A stretch of DNA of 5,315 nucleotides from Acidocella sp. (GCA_028687415.1 JAQUAC010000179.1:1-5315); one strand, 5' to 3'. Counted from the first letter of the stretch, positions 1 to 5,315 are shown. Notes: generated by a model not told the origin, from the letters alone. Made by a program: numbers and translations.

Positions 1-196
1 CGCCATCGCGGAAATGCACATGCGGGTCGATGATGCCCGGCAACACATGCAGCCCGGCGGCGTTGAAAGTCTCGGCCGCGTGCCCGAGGTTTTTGCCGAT
101 GGCGGCAATGCGCCCATGCTTCACGCCGATATCGGCTTCCACCTCGCCCCAAGGCAGGACGATGGTGCCGTTTTCAAGGATCAGATCGTAGCTCAT
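1..196 (-). CDS. pyrC: Dihydroorotase-family amidohydrolase, N-terminal part (runs off window)
   Basis: Only the first 65 codons are present; the gene continues beyond base 1. The protein begins MSYDLILENGTIVLPWGE, the small beta-sandwich start of cyclic amidohydrolases, and reaches PGIIDPHVHFRDG at residues 53-65. H59 and H61 form the HxH metal-binding pair. R63 completes the HxHxR pattern that in dihydroorotases contacts the substrate carboxylate, which favours dihydroorotase (carbamoyl-aspartate to dihydroorotate, pyrimidine synthesis, cytosol) over hydantoinase or allantoinase, where this Arg is usually absent. The ATG lies 8 bases after the TAG of the upstream glycosyltransferase. Its Shine-Dalgarno AGGTGA (bases 201-206, minus strand) overlaps that stop, so the two genes are probably co-transcribed and translationally coupled. 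DG after HFR, where EPG or DPG is commoner, is a small variation. An inactive dihydroorotase-like paralogue cannot be excluded because the rest of the active site is outside the window. Confidence 0.8.
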   Translation of the reverse strand, partial: MSYDLILENGTIVLPWGEVEADIGVKHGRIAAIGKNLGHAAETFNAAGLHVLPGIIDPHVHFRDG

Positions 197-200
197 GCGG

Positions 201-206
201 TCACCT
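201..206 (-). promoter_or_regulatory. Ribosome binding site overlapping the GT9 stop codon
   Basis: On the minus strand AGGTGA lies 4 bases before the ATG of the dihydroorotase-family gene and shares bases with the TAG stop (205-207) of the GT9 gene. Ribosomes ending the first gene therefore finish on the initiation site of the second, which suggests coupled translation. Confidence 0.55.
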
Positions 207-1098
207 ATAAACCCAGAAGAGAAAAAGCGGCAGAGAGGGCGGCTTGCGTGGTCAGGCCGGCCATTGGGGCCTCGCCCTCTGGCCCCGGCGCCACGGCAAT
301 AGCGGTATGCGGGCCTGCGGGGGCATATTCACTGGCCTTGGAGCAGCCGAACAGCCCGAGCGTGGGCGTGCCAGCGGCGGCGGCCAGATGCATCAACCCG
401 GAATCATTGCCTATGAAAATCTTAGCCCCGCGCAGGCAGGCGGCGGCTTCCGGCAGGGTCAGCTTGCCCACGAGGTCGATGGCGCCGGGCAGTGCCGCCA
501 GCACGGGCGCGGCGCGGCGCTGCTCGTCCAGGCCCGGGCCACCGAAAATGGCGGCGCGGGCACCGGGGATTTTTGCCGCCAAAGCGTGGAATAACTCGAC
601 GAAGCGTTCCGGCGGCCAGATCTTGCCATCCCAATTGGCGGTGGGGCCAAGGGCGATGATTGGCACATCACCCAGCAGCGCCACGGCACGGGCATCGTCC
701 GCCGGGGCGGTCCAGGCTTCGGGCAGCGGCGGCGGAGAGAAGCCCATGGAGGCGCCCAGCTGCGCGTAGCGCCGCCCTGGGCGCCGCCCGCCTTTCAGGA
801 TTTTGCGCGCCCGCGCAGGCAGGAAGAAGGCGGGGCCGGAGCCGCGCACATCCACCACCAGATCCCATATCTGCCCCACGGTCTGCCGCCACAGGCCAAG
901 CCAGTGCAGGTCGTAGCGCTGCTTCTCGAACACGATAAGCCGGTCCAAAGCGGGAAAGCGCAGGAATACCCCGGCGCTGGGCGCGCCACAGGCAATGGTG
1001 AAGCGCGCACCGGGATTCTCCTGACGCAGGCGCTCCAGAATGCCGCAGGAGATTACGGCATCGCCAATGCGCGAGGAAGTGATGAAAAGGATGTGCAT
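205..1098 (-). CDS. Glycosyltransferase family 9 (ADP-heptose:LPS heptosyltransferase-like)
   Basis: This 297-residue protein has the GT9 layout of two Rossmann-like halves. The N terminus MHILFITSSRIGDAV contains the conserved (L/I)GD motif (residues 11-13) behind the first beta strand. The second half starts around VPIIALGPTANWDGKIWP (about 145-161), followed by the nucleotide-sugar-binding segment GNDSGLMHLAAAAGTPTLGL (230-249), where D232, S233, G234 and H237 match the family signature. Family members add heptose or related sugars to LPS core at the inner face of the cytoplasmic membrane; the sugar used here cannot be read from sequence. The frame stays open upstream to base 1617, but that stretch is antisense to ygfZ and unlike GT9, so the ATG at 1096-1098 is chosen because it gives the exact family N terminus. 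No strong Shine-Dalgarno precedes it. The length is somewhat shorter than enterobacterial WaaF/WaaC. It is first in a likely two-gene unit with the dihydroorotase-family gene. Confidence 0.9.
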   Translation of the reverse strand: MHILFITSSRIGDAVISCGILERLRQENPGARFTIACGAPSAGVFLRFPALDRLIVFEKQRYDLHWLGLWRQTVGQIWDLVVDVRGSGPAFFLPARARKILKGGRRPGRRYAQLGASMGFSPPPLPEAWTAPADDARAVALLGDVPIIALGPTANWDGKIWPPERFVELFHALAAKIPGARAAIFGGPGLDEQRRAAPVLAALPGAIDLVGKLTLPEAAACLRGAKIFIGNDSGLMHLAAAAGTPTLGLFGCSKASEYAPAGPHTAIAVAPGPEGEAPMAGLTTQAALSAAFSLLGL

Positions 1099-1179
1099 GC
1101 TGAAGCCGCATCTAGAGCATTTGCCCCTACCCGCAAACCGGCGCTTGCCCCGGCGTGCCGCCGCCGCCATGTATAAAGC
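1099..1179. other. Divergent intergenic gap between GT9 gene and ygfZ
   Basis: This 81-base gap must carry the start signals for both flanking genes unless they are driven from further away. It is GC-rich and contains a run of GCC repeats (1159-1168). TATAAA at 1172-1177 is too close to the ygfZ ATG to act as its -10 box. No convincing -35/-10 pair was found on either strand and no hairpin terminator is visible. Confidence 0.5.
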
Positions 1180-1995
1180 ATGACAAAACTGGCGTATCTG
1201 CCGCAACGCGGCGTTCTCAGCATTACCGGCGCGGACCGCGTGGCCTTCCTCAACGGGCTGGTCAGCAACGATGTGGCTTTGGCCGCACCGGGCAGGGCCA
1301 TCTGGGCGGCACTGCTGACGCCGCAAGGCAAGTATCTCTCGGATTTCTTCATCCTCGCCACGGCGGAGGCGCTGCTGCTGGACGCGCCCTTGGCGGATAT
1401 TCCGCTCCTGCTGACCAAATTCAACCGCTATAAGTTGCGCGCCGCCGTGTCGCTGGCGGATGTCTCCGCCACCTATGGCGTATATGCGGCCTGGGGTGGA
1501 GCGGCACCTGAGGCCCCCATAACCGCGCCGGACCCGCGTCTGCCCGAGGCCGGGTGGCGCGTGCTGAGTGAGACAAAATTGAACACCAATGCCAGCGTCA
1601 ACGACTATGCCGCGCACCGCATCGGCCTTGGCCTACCGGACGGTGCGCCGGATCTGGAACACGAGAAAACGCTGCTGCTGGAGGCGGGGTTCGACGAGCT
1701 GGGCGGCATTGCCTGGGGCAAAGGCTGCTACATGGGGCAGGAGTTGACCGCGCGAACGAAATATCGCGGGCTAGTGAAGCGGCGGCTGATGCCGGTGGAG
1801 CTTGGTGAAGCGGGAGTTGAGCCCGGCACGGCGATACTGGCCGAAGGCCTGGAGGTGGGCAGCCTGCGCTCCACCGCCGGAACGCTGGGGCTGGCGGTGC
1901 TGCGGCTGGACGCGCTGGACAAACCCCTGATAGCCGGGAGCACCCCACTATCCGCGCGCGCTCCCGGCTGGATGAAGCAACCCGCCGGAGTATAA
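1180..1995 (+). CDS. ygfZ: YgfZ/GcvT-like folate-binding protein (Fe-S cluster maintenance)
   Basis: This complete 271-residue protein belongs to the YgfZ/IBA57 branch of the GcvT-like family. The defining motif KGCYMGQE (residues 181-188) matches the K-G-C-Y-x-G-Q-E signature, with the reactive Cys at 183, and is followed by a conserved RTKYRG stretch. The N terminus (LPQRGVLSITGADRVAFLNG) and the TPQGKYLSDFFI segment (47-58) are the usual folate-binding fold landmarks. Family members act in the cytosol with tetrahydrofolate to support Fe-S enzymes such as the tRNA methylthiotransferase MiaB; they do not cleave glycine. The start is secure because an in-frame stop at 1174-1176 lies just upstream, although no Shine-Dalgarno is visible. 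It is transcribed away from the GT9 gene and faces the small repeat-protein gene with 16 bases between stops. Length is normal for alphaproteobacterial members, which are shorter than the roughly 326-residue E. coli protein. Confidence 0.93.
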   Translation: MTKLAYLPQRGVLSITGADRVAFLNGLVSNDVALAAPGRAIWAALLTPQGKYLSDFFILATAEALLLDAPLADIPLLLTKFNRYKLRAAVSLADVSATYGVYAAWGGAAPEAPITAPDPRLPEAGWRVLSETKLNTNASVNDYAAHRIGLGLPDGAPDLEHEKTLLLEAGFDELGGIAWGKGCYMGQELTARTKYRGLVKRRLMPVELGEAGVEPGTAILAEGLEVGSLRSTAGTLGLAVLRLDALDKPLIAGSTPLSARAPGWMKQPAGV

Positions 1996-2011
1996 CCCAG
2001 CGTTTTCAGGC

Positions 2012-2404
2012 TCAGCCGAGCAGCGACCAGCCAGGGCTGGGCAGCCGGCCTTCCTTGAAGCCGCTAGCGGTAAAATGCTGCTGGGCAGAGGCGAAGGCGC
2101 CGGCTTTGATCGCCTCGGCCACATCCGGGTATTCTCCGAGATACCAGCTCTCGTTCACGGGGATGCGACGGGGCATGCGGTTCTCGAAATAACCGGATGT
2201 GATATAATGTTCACGCGCGGAACGTAGCTCACCACGCTCCACAGCGGCGCCTACGTCCGAATTATGCGCCAGATACCAATCTTCATTGACCTCAACTCGC
2301 TCCAGCAAAGCCCGGAGCAGCTCCTGCAGCTTCGATTCCAGCAACTCGACATAATGCCCGCCCTGCGCACCTTGGTCGCTCATCAGATAGCTGTAAGATC
2401 GCAA
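2012..2404 (-). CDS. Small protein with two WYL...PDVA repeats, linked to glycosyltransferase locus
   Basis: This 130-residue protein has no visible signal peptide or membrane segment. Residues 18-38 (HYVELLESKLQELLRALLERV) form an amphipathic, possibly coiled-coil helix. Two tandem 40-residue repeats follow at 39-78 and 83-122, each starting VNE-x-WYL, with a DV core, a central G, then SA-x-x-H, SG, E-x-R and a closing P. I count 18 of 40 identical positions between them. From memory, such repeats occur in Acetobacteraceae and Methylobacterium proteins, often fused to or encoded near polysaccharide glycosyltransferases; their biochemical role is not established, so no activity is assigned. 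The start is taken as TTG at 2402-2404 because a strong AAGGGGA lies 6 bases upstream. The first ATG (2381-2383, residue 8) has no such site. The gene is convergent with ygfZ and divergent from the giant glycosyltransferase gene, which suggests a partner role (inference). Confidence 0.8.
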   Translation of the reverse strand: MRSYSYLMSDQGAQGGHYVELLESKLQELLRALLERVEVNEDWYLAHNSDVGAAVERGELRSAREHYITSGYFENRMPRRIPVNESWYLGEYPDVAEAIKAGAFASAQQHFTASGFKEGRLPSPGWSLLG

Positions 2405-2410
2405 GTCGAT

Positions 2411-2417
2411 TCCCCTT
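2411..2417 (-). promoter_or_regulatory. Strong Shine-Dalgarno that selects a TTG start
   Basis: The minus strand reads AAGGGGA, then six bases, then TTG at 2402-2404. The in-frame ATG seven codons later is preceded by CAGCTATCTG, with no purine-rich site. The spacing therefore argues that the repeat protein starts at TTG. Confidence 0.6.
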
Positions 2418-2428
2418 GGAACACTAAT

Positions 2429-2623
2429 TCAACTAGAGCGTGAGTATTGATTAATATTCACAATATTCATACCACGCCTCATATCACAACAACAAGCAAG
2501 TTTCATCAGCCTGCTAATGGATGTTTCCTTGAAATTAATTTTTTTCTCTCCAGAAGACGAGAATGTCTTGAGCCGGACACCTTGATGGGTGAAAACATCG
2601 CAATTGCGACACAACTCAGTCAT
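2429..2623 (-). CDS. Doubtful 64-residue Cys-containing small ORF
   Basis: This minus-strand ORF starts with ATG preceded by AGGGG at a 6-base gap, and ends 24 bases before the TTG start of the repeat-protein gene, so an operon-like order is possible. The 64-residue product has CRNC (residues 5-8) and a CCC run (44-46), is basic, and shows no membrane segment or family I recognise. Against it, GC at third codon positions is only about 42 percent, unlike the neighbouring genes, and it occupies what looks like a divergent control region. It may be an acquired small gene or simply a chance ORF in leader sequence. No function is proposed. Confidence 0.25.
   Translation of the reverse strand: MTELCRNCDVFTHQGVRLKTFSSSGEKKINFKETSISRLMKLACCCDMRRGMNIVNINQYSRSS
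2453..2470. repeat. Tandem 9-base direct repeat
   Basis: AATATTCAC (2453-2461) is followed directly by AATATTCAT (2462-2470), 8 of 9 bases identical. Arms TATTG (2445-2449) and CAATA (2461-2465) add a short inverted repeat across the same place. Two sites about one helical turn apart would suit a dimeric regulator, but this is inference and AT-rich DNA can do this by chance. Confidence 0.4.
2466..2495 (-). promoter_or_regulatory. Possible promoter for the repeat-protein gene
   Basis: On the minus strand TTGTTG (2490-2495) and TATGAA (2466-2471) are 18 bases apart, and TGG before the latter gives an extended -10 look (TGnTATGAA). Transcription would start near 2459 and leave a leader of about 55 bases. 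Both boxes are imperfect and the -10 overlaps the tandem repeats, so a regulator bound there would block it. Confidence 0.25.
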
Positions 2624-2644
2624 AACACACCCCTAACGGATAAT

Positions 2645-2648
2645 GGAG
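2645..2648 (+). promoter_or_regulatory. Shine-Dalgarno for the giant glycosyltransferase gene
   Basis: GGAG lies 5 bases before the ATG at 2654. A second in-frame ATG at 2585 has no comparable site, so this element is the reason for choosing 2654 as the start. Confidence 0.5.
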
Positions 2649-2653
2649 CTCGG

Positions 2654-5315
2654 ATGCCTATCAGAGGACGTGTGGACGACATGGAAGGCAGCTACATCGT
2701 TGGCTGGGCTGCCGCCGTGCCAGATAACGGCAATTGCGCCATCACCGTCACCGATGAAGCTGACCAGCTCCTGGCCAAGGGCCGCGCCTCCCGCCACCGG
2801 CCGGACCTCGCCTCGCTCGGCCTGGGCCGCACCACTCTGGCCTTCCGCATCGCCGTGCCGCATGCCAAGGCGCCGCGCACCCTGCGCATCTTCGCCAATG
2901 GCGAGGAACTGCCCGGCTCGCCAGTGACCACCGGCCCCGGATTATTCGACGGCCACTCCTGGCTGGAAGCCGATACGGTCTCGGGCTGGATCACCGAGCG
3001 CGTCACCAGCTTCGTCCCCCCGTTCATCACCGTGGTTAACCATCTGGGCGTCGAAGTCGGGCGCGGGCAGAGTCAGTTTGAAACCGCGAACGTGGACCCG
3101 CTCTTCTCCCCGGCGCATTTCACCATCCGGCTGGATGACCAGTGCTTCGGCGCGGGCGAGATGCTGCTGCGCGTCTTCGCGGACGGCAAGCTGTTCAGCC
3201 ATACCTCCTGCAATCTAAGCCTTAACGGCAATCTGGAAGTCATCTCCGCGACGCATGCGCTGGGCTGGCTGGTCTCGCCAGAGTTGCCGAAACGCAGCTT
3301 CGAGGTAGAGGTCTACCGTGACGGCACGCTGGCCGGGGTCGCCAAATGCGAGCATGAGCGGCTGGACGTGCGCGGCATCTACCCCGATTGCGAAGCGGCG
3401 GGATTCGATTCCTGGCTGGACAAGCCCACTCATAGCTCGACCGAGGCGGTGACGCTCAGCTTCCGCTTTGCTGGCTCCGACCGCGAATTATTCGAAGGCC
3501 CCTATGTGCTAGCCAGCCGCCCCGCCGCCGTGACCGCCATTTATGACGCCGCACGCCTGGCCAATATGGACCTGCCCGGTGTTACACCGGCGGCGCGCGC
3601 CGTGCTCGGTCAGGCGTTGCGAGAGTACCTCGCCCGCGTGCGTACCGATGACGGTTTCTCCCTCAGCCGCCAGGCACTGGCCGCGCCTCCCACCGGCCCC
3701 CGTCCGCGCCTGGCCATCATTATTCCCATCTATCGCGGCGTGGAGATCACGCAGGCCTGTATCCATTCCGTGCTGTTGCACCGCGACCCGGCGGATCTGC
3801 TGATTCTGATCAACGACGCCTCGCCCGATGCGGCGATGCCCGGCATGCTCGCCCCCTATGGCGAGGTCGATAATGTCATCCTGCTCACCAATAGCGAGAA
3901 TCTCGGTTTTGTGCGCACGGTCAATCGCGGCATGGCGCTGGCCCTGGGCGCGGATGTGGTGCTGCTGAATTCGGATACCGTGGTGCATGCGGGCGGGTTC
4001 GACGAATTGCTGCATGTCGCCCAAGCGCATCCGGAGATCGGCACCGTTACCGCCATCTCTAACAACGCCACCATCTTCTCCTACCCGCATACCGAGCTGC
4101 GGCAGCCGGCTCTGACGGATATTGATTGGCCGGAGCTGGCAGCGGTGGCACTGACGGAGAATGCCGGGCTATGCGTGGATGTGCCGACAGGGCACGGTTT
4201 CTGTCTGCTGGTGAAAGCAGAGGTAATCCGCCGCATCGGCCTGCTGGATGAGGGCTTCGGCCGCGGCTATGGCGAAGAGAATGATTTCTGCGCCCGCACC
4301 GCCGCCCTTGGCTACCGCAACGTAGCGGCGGGCGGCGTACTGGTGGAACACAAGGAGAGCATCTCCTTCGTCAATGAACGCGCCAGCCTGCTGGCCCAAA
4401 ATCTGCCCCGGCTGACCGCGCTGTACCCTGAATACACGCCAATCATCATGGAATTCGAGCGCGTGGACGGCACGCGCAAGCTACGCTGGGCGCTGGACCG
4501 GGCCCGGCTCATCCGCGCTCGCGCGGCGGGCCAGCGCTTCGTGCTCGTGGTAGCCAACGCGCTGGAGGGCGGCACCCCCAAGGCGATCAATGATATCGAG
4601 TGCAATATCGGCTATAATGGTGCCGTGCCGCTGACCTTGCGCGTGACCGAGACCGGATTGCTGGAACTGGACTGCGCGGAACCGCTGCTGCGCGCCAGCT
4701 TCACCGCCGGCGAGACCACCGAGCTGCTGGATGTGCTGGACGCCGCCGCCCCAGGCCATGTGCTGGTGCACCAGATACTGGGCTTCCCGCCCAGCTTCGT
4801 CACCGCCTTCCAACCCTGGCTCACCGGGCGGCACAGCGTGTTCTGGGCGCATGATTTCTACCCGCTCTGCCCGCGCGTGACGATGATCGACGCCATCGGC
4901 CGGTTCTGCGGCGGGGCGGACGCGGATACCTGCGCCCGCTGTGTGGAGATGGACGGCGCGCATGACAGCTCCATGCTCACCGACCTCACCCCGGCGGCTC
5001 ACCGCGCACTCTTCACCCACCTGCTGGGTTCCTTCACCCATGTACTGGCGCCCTCGGCCAACGCCGCCGCCTATTTCAGCCGCATCTTCCCCGGCATCAA
5101 CATCACCGTGCAGCCACACCCGGAATCCGCCAAGGGCATCGCCACGCAGCCGCGCGCGGGCAGCGATGACGAGATCGTGCTGCTTGGCGCCATCGGCCCG
5201 CATAAGGGCTCGGGGACATTGCTGGAGATCGCGCGGCGCGCGCGGCTCACGCATCCGCATCTGCACTTCCGCGTCATCGGCTACACGGATATCGACAAGC
5301 CGCTGAAAGCGGTCG
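2654..5315 (+). CDS. Multi-domain glycosyltransferase: three GW repeats + GT2 + GT4-like (3' end outside window)
   Basis: The frame is open without a stop for 887 codons to the window edge. Residues 3-289 hold three related beta-rich repeats. Residues 352-580 are a GT2 domain: AIIIPIYRG (354-362), INDASPD (386-392, the nucleotide-binding ND/DD site), LLNSDTVV (437-444, DxD-like metal site), GHGF (513-516), LLDEGF (530-535) and GEENDF (540-545, catalytic-base region). Residues from about 627 form a second, GT4-like unit: a Rossmann start (RFVLVVANALEGG), HVLVHQILGFP (702-712), WAHDFYPLCPR (731-741), four Cys at 739, 752, 760 and 763, VLAPSANAAAYF (797-808), and GAIGPHKGSGTLLEIA (845-860) opening the C-terminal lobe. 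The Glu-rich donor site of GT4 lies beyond the window. No signal peptide or transmembrane segment is seen, so it probably acts in the cytosol on lipid-linked glycan or protein. Donor and acceptor are unknown. An in-frame ATG at 2585 would add 23 residues. Confidence 0.92.
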   Translation, partial: MPIRGRVDDMEGSYIVGWAAAVPDNGNCAITVTDEADQLLAKGRASRHRPDLASLGLGRTTLAFRIAVPHAKAPRTLRIFANGEELPGSPVTTGPGLFDGHSWLEADTVSGWITERVTSFVPPFITVVNHLGVEVGRGQSQFETANVDPLFSPAHFTIRLDDQCFGAGEMLLRVFADGKLFSHTSCNLSLNGNLEVISATHALGWLVSPELPKRSFEVEVYRDGTLAGVAKCEHERLDVRGIYPDCEAAGFDSWLDKPTHSSTEAVTLSFRFAGSDRELFEGPYVLASRPAAVTAIYDAARLANMDLPGVTPAARAVLGQALREYLARVRTDDGFSLSRQALAAPPTGPRPRLAIIIPIYRGVEITQACIHSVLLHRDPADLLILINDASPDAAMPGMLAPYGEVDNVILLTNSENLGFVRTVNRGMALALGADVVLLNSDTVVHAGGFDELLHVAQAHPEIGTVTAISNNATIFSYPHTELRQPALTDIDWPELAAVALTENAGLCVDVPTGHGFCLLVKAEVIRRIGLLDEGFGRGYGEENDFCARTAALGYRNVAAGGVLVEHKESISFVNERASLLAQNLPRLTALYPEYTPIIMEFERVDGTRKLRWALDRARLIRARAAGQRFVLVVANALEGGTPKAINDIECNIGYNGAVPLTLRVTETGLLELDCAEPLLRASFTAGETTELLDVLDAAAPGHVLVHQILGFPPSFVTAFQPWLTGRHSVFWAHDFYPLCPRVTMIDAIGRFCGGADADTCARCVEMDGAHDSSMLTDLTPAAHRALFTHLLGSFTHVLAPSANAAAYFSRIFPGINITVQPHPESAKGIATQPRAGSDDEIVLLGAIGPHKGSGTLLEIARRARLTHPHLHFRVIGYTDIDKPLKAV
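2660..3520 (+). repeat. Three tandem ~94-residue GW-type domain repeats within the glycosyltransferase
   Basis: Protein-level repeats lie at residues 3-91, 97-188 and 189-289. Each has a GW pair near its start (17-18, 111-112, 204-205), then a charged middle (RPDL at 49-52 and RLDV at 236-239, degenerate in the second copy). The first two close with near-matching strands, RIFANGEELPGSP (78-90) and RVFADGKLFSHTS (173-185). The pattern of alternating hydrophobic residues suggests beta sandwiches. I recall similar modules at the front of alphaproteobacterial polysaccharide glycosyltransferases; a glycan- or partner-binding role is inference. The copies are strongly diverged, so the repeat is old and not visible at the DNA level. 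Confidence 0.6.

Larger units (their letters stand above)
2405..2653. other. AT-rich divergent regulatory region
   Basis: About 250 bases separate the repeat-protein gene from the giant glycosyltransferase gene and are clearly richer in A+T than everything around them (for example TTAATATTCACAATATTC at 2451-2468 and GAAATTAATTTTTTT at 2531-2545). The stretch contains the palindrome AAATTAATTT (2532-2541), a tandem 9-base repeat, a weak minus-strand promoter candidate and one doubtful small ORF. It probably holds the control sites for both divergent genes. Such a drop in GC is also compatible with acquired DNA. Confidence 0.6.

Noticed and set aside
14..769. Plus-strand open frame of 251 codons opposite the dihydroorotase and GT9 genes
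   Set aside because: It is low-complexity Ala/Gly/Pro/Arg-rich translation crossing two real genes on the other strand; a GC-rich shadow.
1145..1177. TTGCCC ... TATAAA as a ygfZ promoter
   Set aside because: The spacer is 21 bases and the -10 would place the transcript start inside the coding sequence.
1099..1617. N-terminal extension of the GT9 frame by 173 codons
   Set aside because: It is antisense to ygfZ, has no family resemblance, and the ATG at 1098 yields the exact GT9 N terminus.
2027..2040. Hairpin CCAGCCAGGGCTGG as a terminator between convergent genes
   Set aside because: The stem is short, lies within the repeat-protein coding sequence, and has no T-run on either side.
2061..2070. 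Perfect palindrome CCGCTAGCGG
   Set aside because: It lies in the coding sequence of the repeat protein and is short enough to arise by chance; there is no second copy in the window.
2643..2927. Plus-strand frame starting ATG at 2643 (94 codons)
   Set aside because: It is out of frame with the GW repeats and GT2 domain; the GGAG at 2645-2648 lies inside it and serves the ATG at 2654.
3509..4090. Minus-strand 193-codon frame inside the glycosyltransferase
   Set aside because: It is antisense to the GT2 domain, whose motifs are intact, and shows no recognisable fold.
4481..5266. Minus-strand 261-codon frame inside the glycosyltransferase
   Set aside because: It is antisense to the GT4-like domain, with composition typical of shadow frames in GC-rich coding DNA.
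1..5315. tRNA, rRNA, CRISPR array, insertion sequence or phage attachment site
   Set aside because: No cloverleaf, regularly spaced repeat, transposase motif or terminal inverted repeat pair was seen by eye.

Overview
The window looks like a chromosomal segment of a GC-rich alphaproteobacterium. Acetobacteraceae (Rhodospirillales) is my best guess. It rests on the GC-rich codon use, the style of the GT9 and YgfZ proteins, and the paired WYL/PDVA repeat and multi-domain glycosyltransferase genes that I associate with that family. This placement is inference, not a database result.

Layout. (1) Bases 1-1098, minus strand: a GT9 (heptosyltransferase-like) glycosyltransferase is followed after 8 bases by the 5' part of a dihydroorotase-family gene, which leaves the window at base 1. 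(2) Bases 1099-1179: a short divergent gap. (3) Bases 1180-1995, plus strand: a complete ygfZ-type folate-binding Fe-S maintenance gene. (4) Bases 2012-2404, minus strand, convergent with ygfZ: a small protein made of two 40-residue WYL...PDVA repeats, apparently started at TTG behind a strong Shine-Dalgarno. (5) Bases 2405-2653: an AT-rich divergent region holding tandem 9-base repeats, a weak promoter candidate and a doubtful 64-codon Cys-containing ORF. (6) Base 2654 to the window end, plus strand: an open frame of 887 codons with no stop, encoding a large multi-domain glycosyltransferase. It has three N-terminal GW-type beta-rich repeats, then a GT2 domain, then a GT4-like domain cut by the window edge.

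How the genes work together. The left part is housekeeping (pyrimidine synthesis, Fe-S cluster upkeep) plus one LPS-core-type transferase. The right part looks like the edge of a surface-polysaccharide or protein-glycosylation locus. There the small repeat protein and the giant glycosyltransferase diverge from a shared AT-rich control region. No tRNA, rRNA, CRISPR array, insertion sequence or convincing intrinsic terminator was seen. The most interesting item is the pairing of a free-standing repeat protein with a multi-domain glycosyltransferase. I see no evidence for a defence or mobile system.
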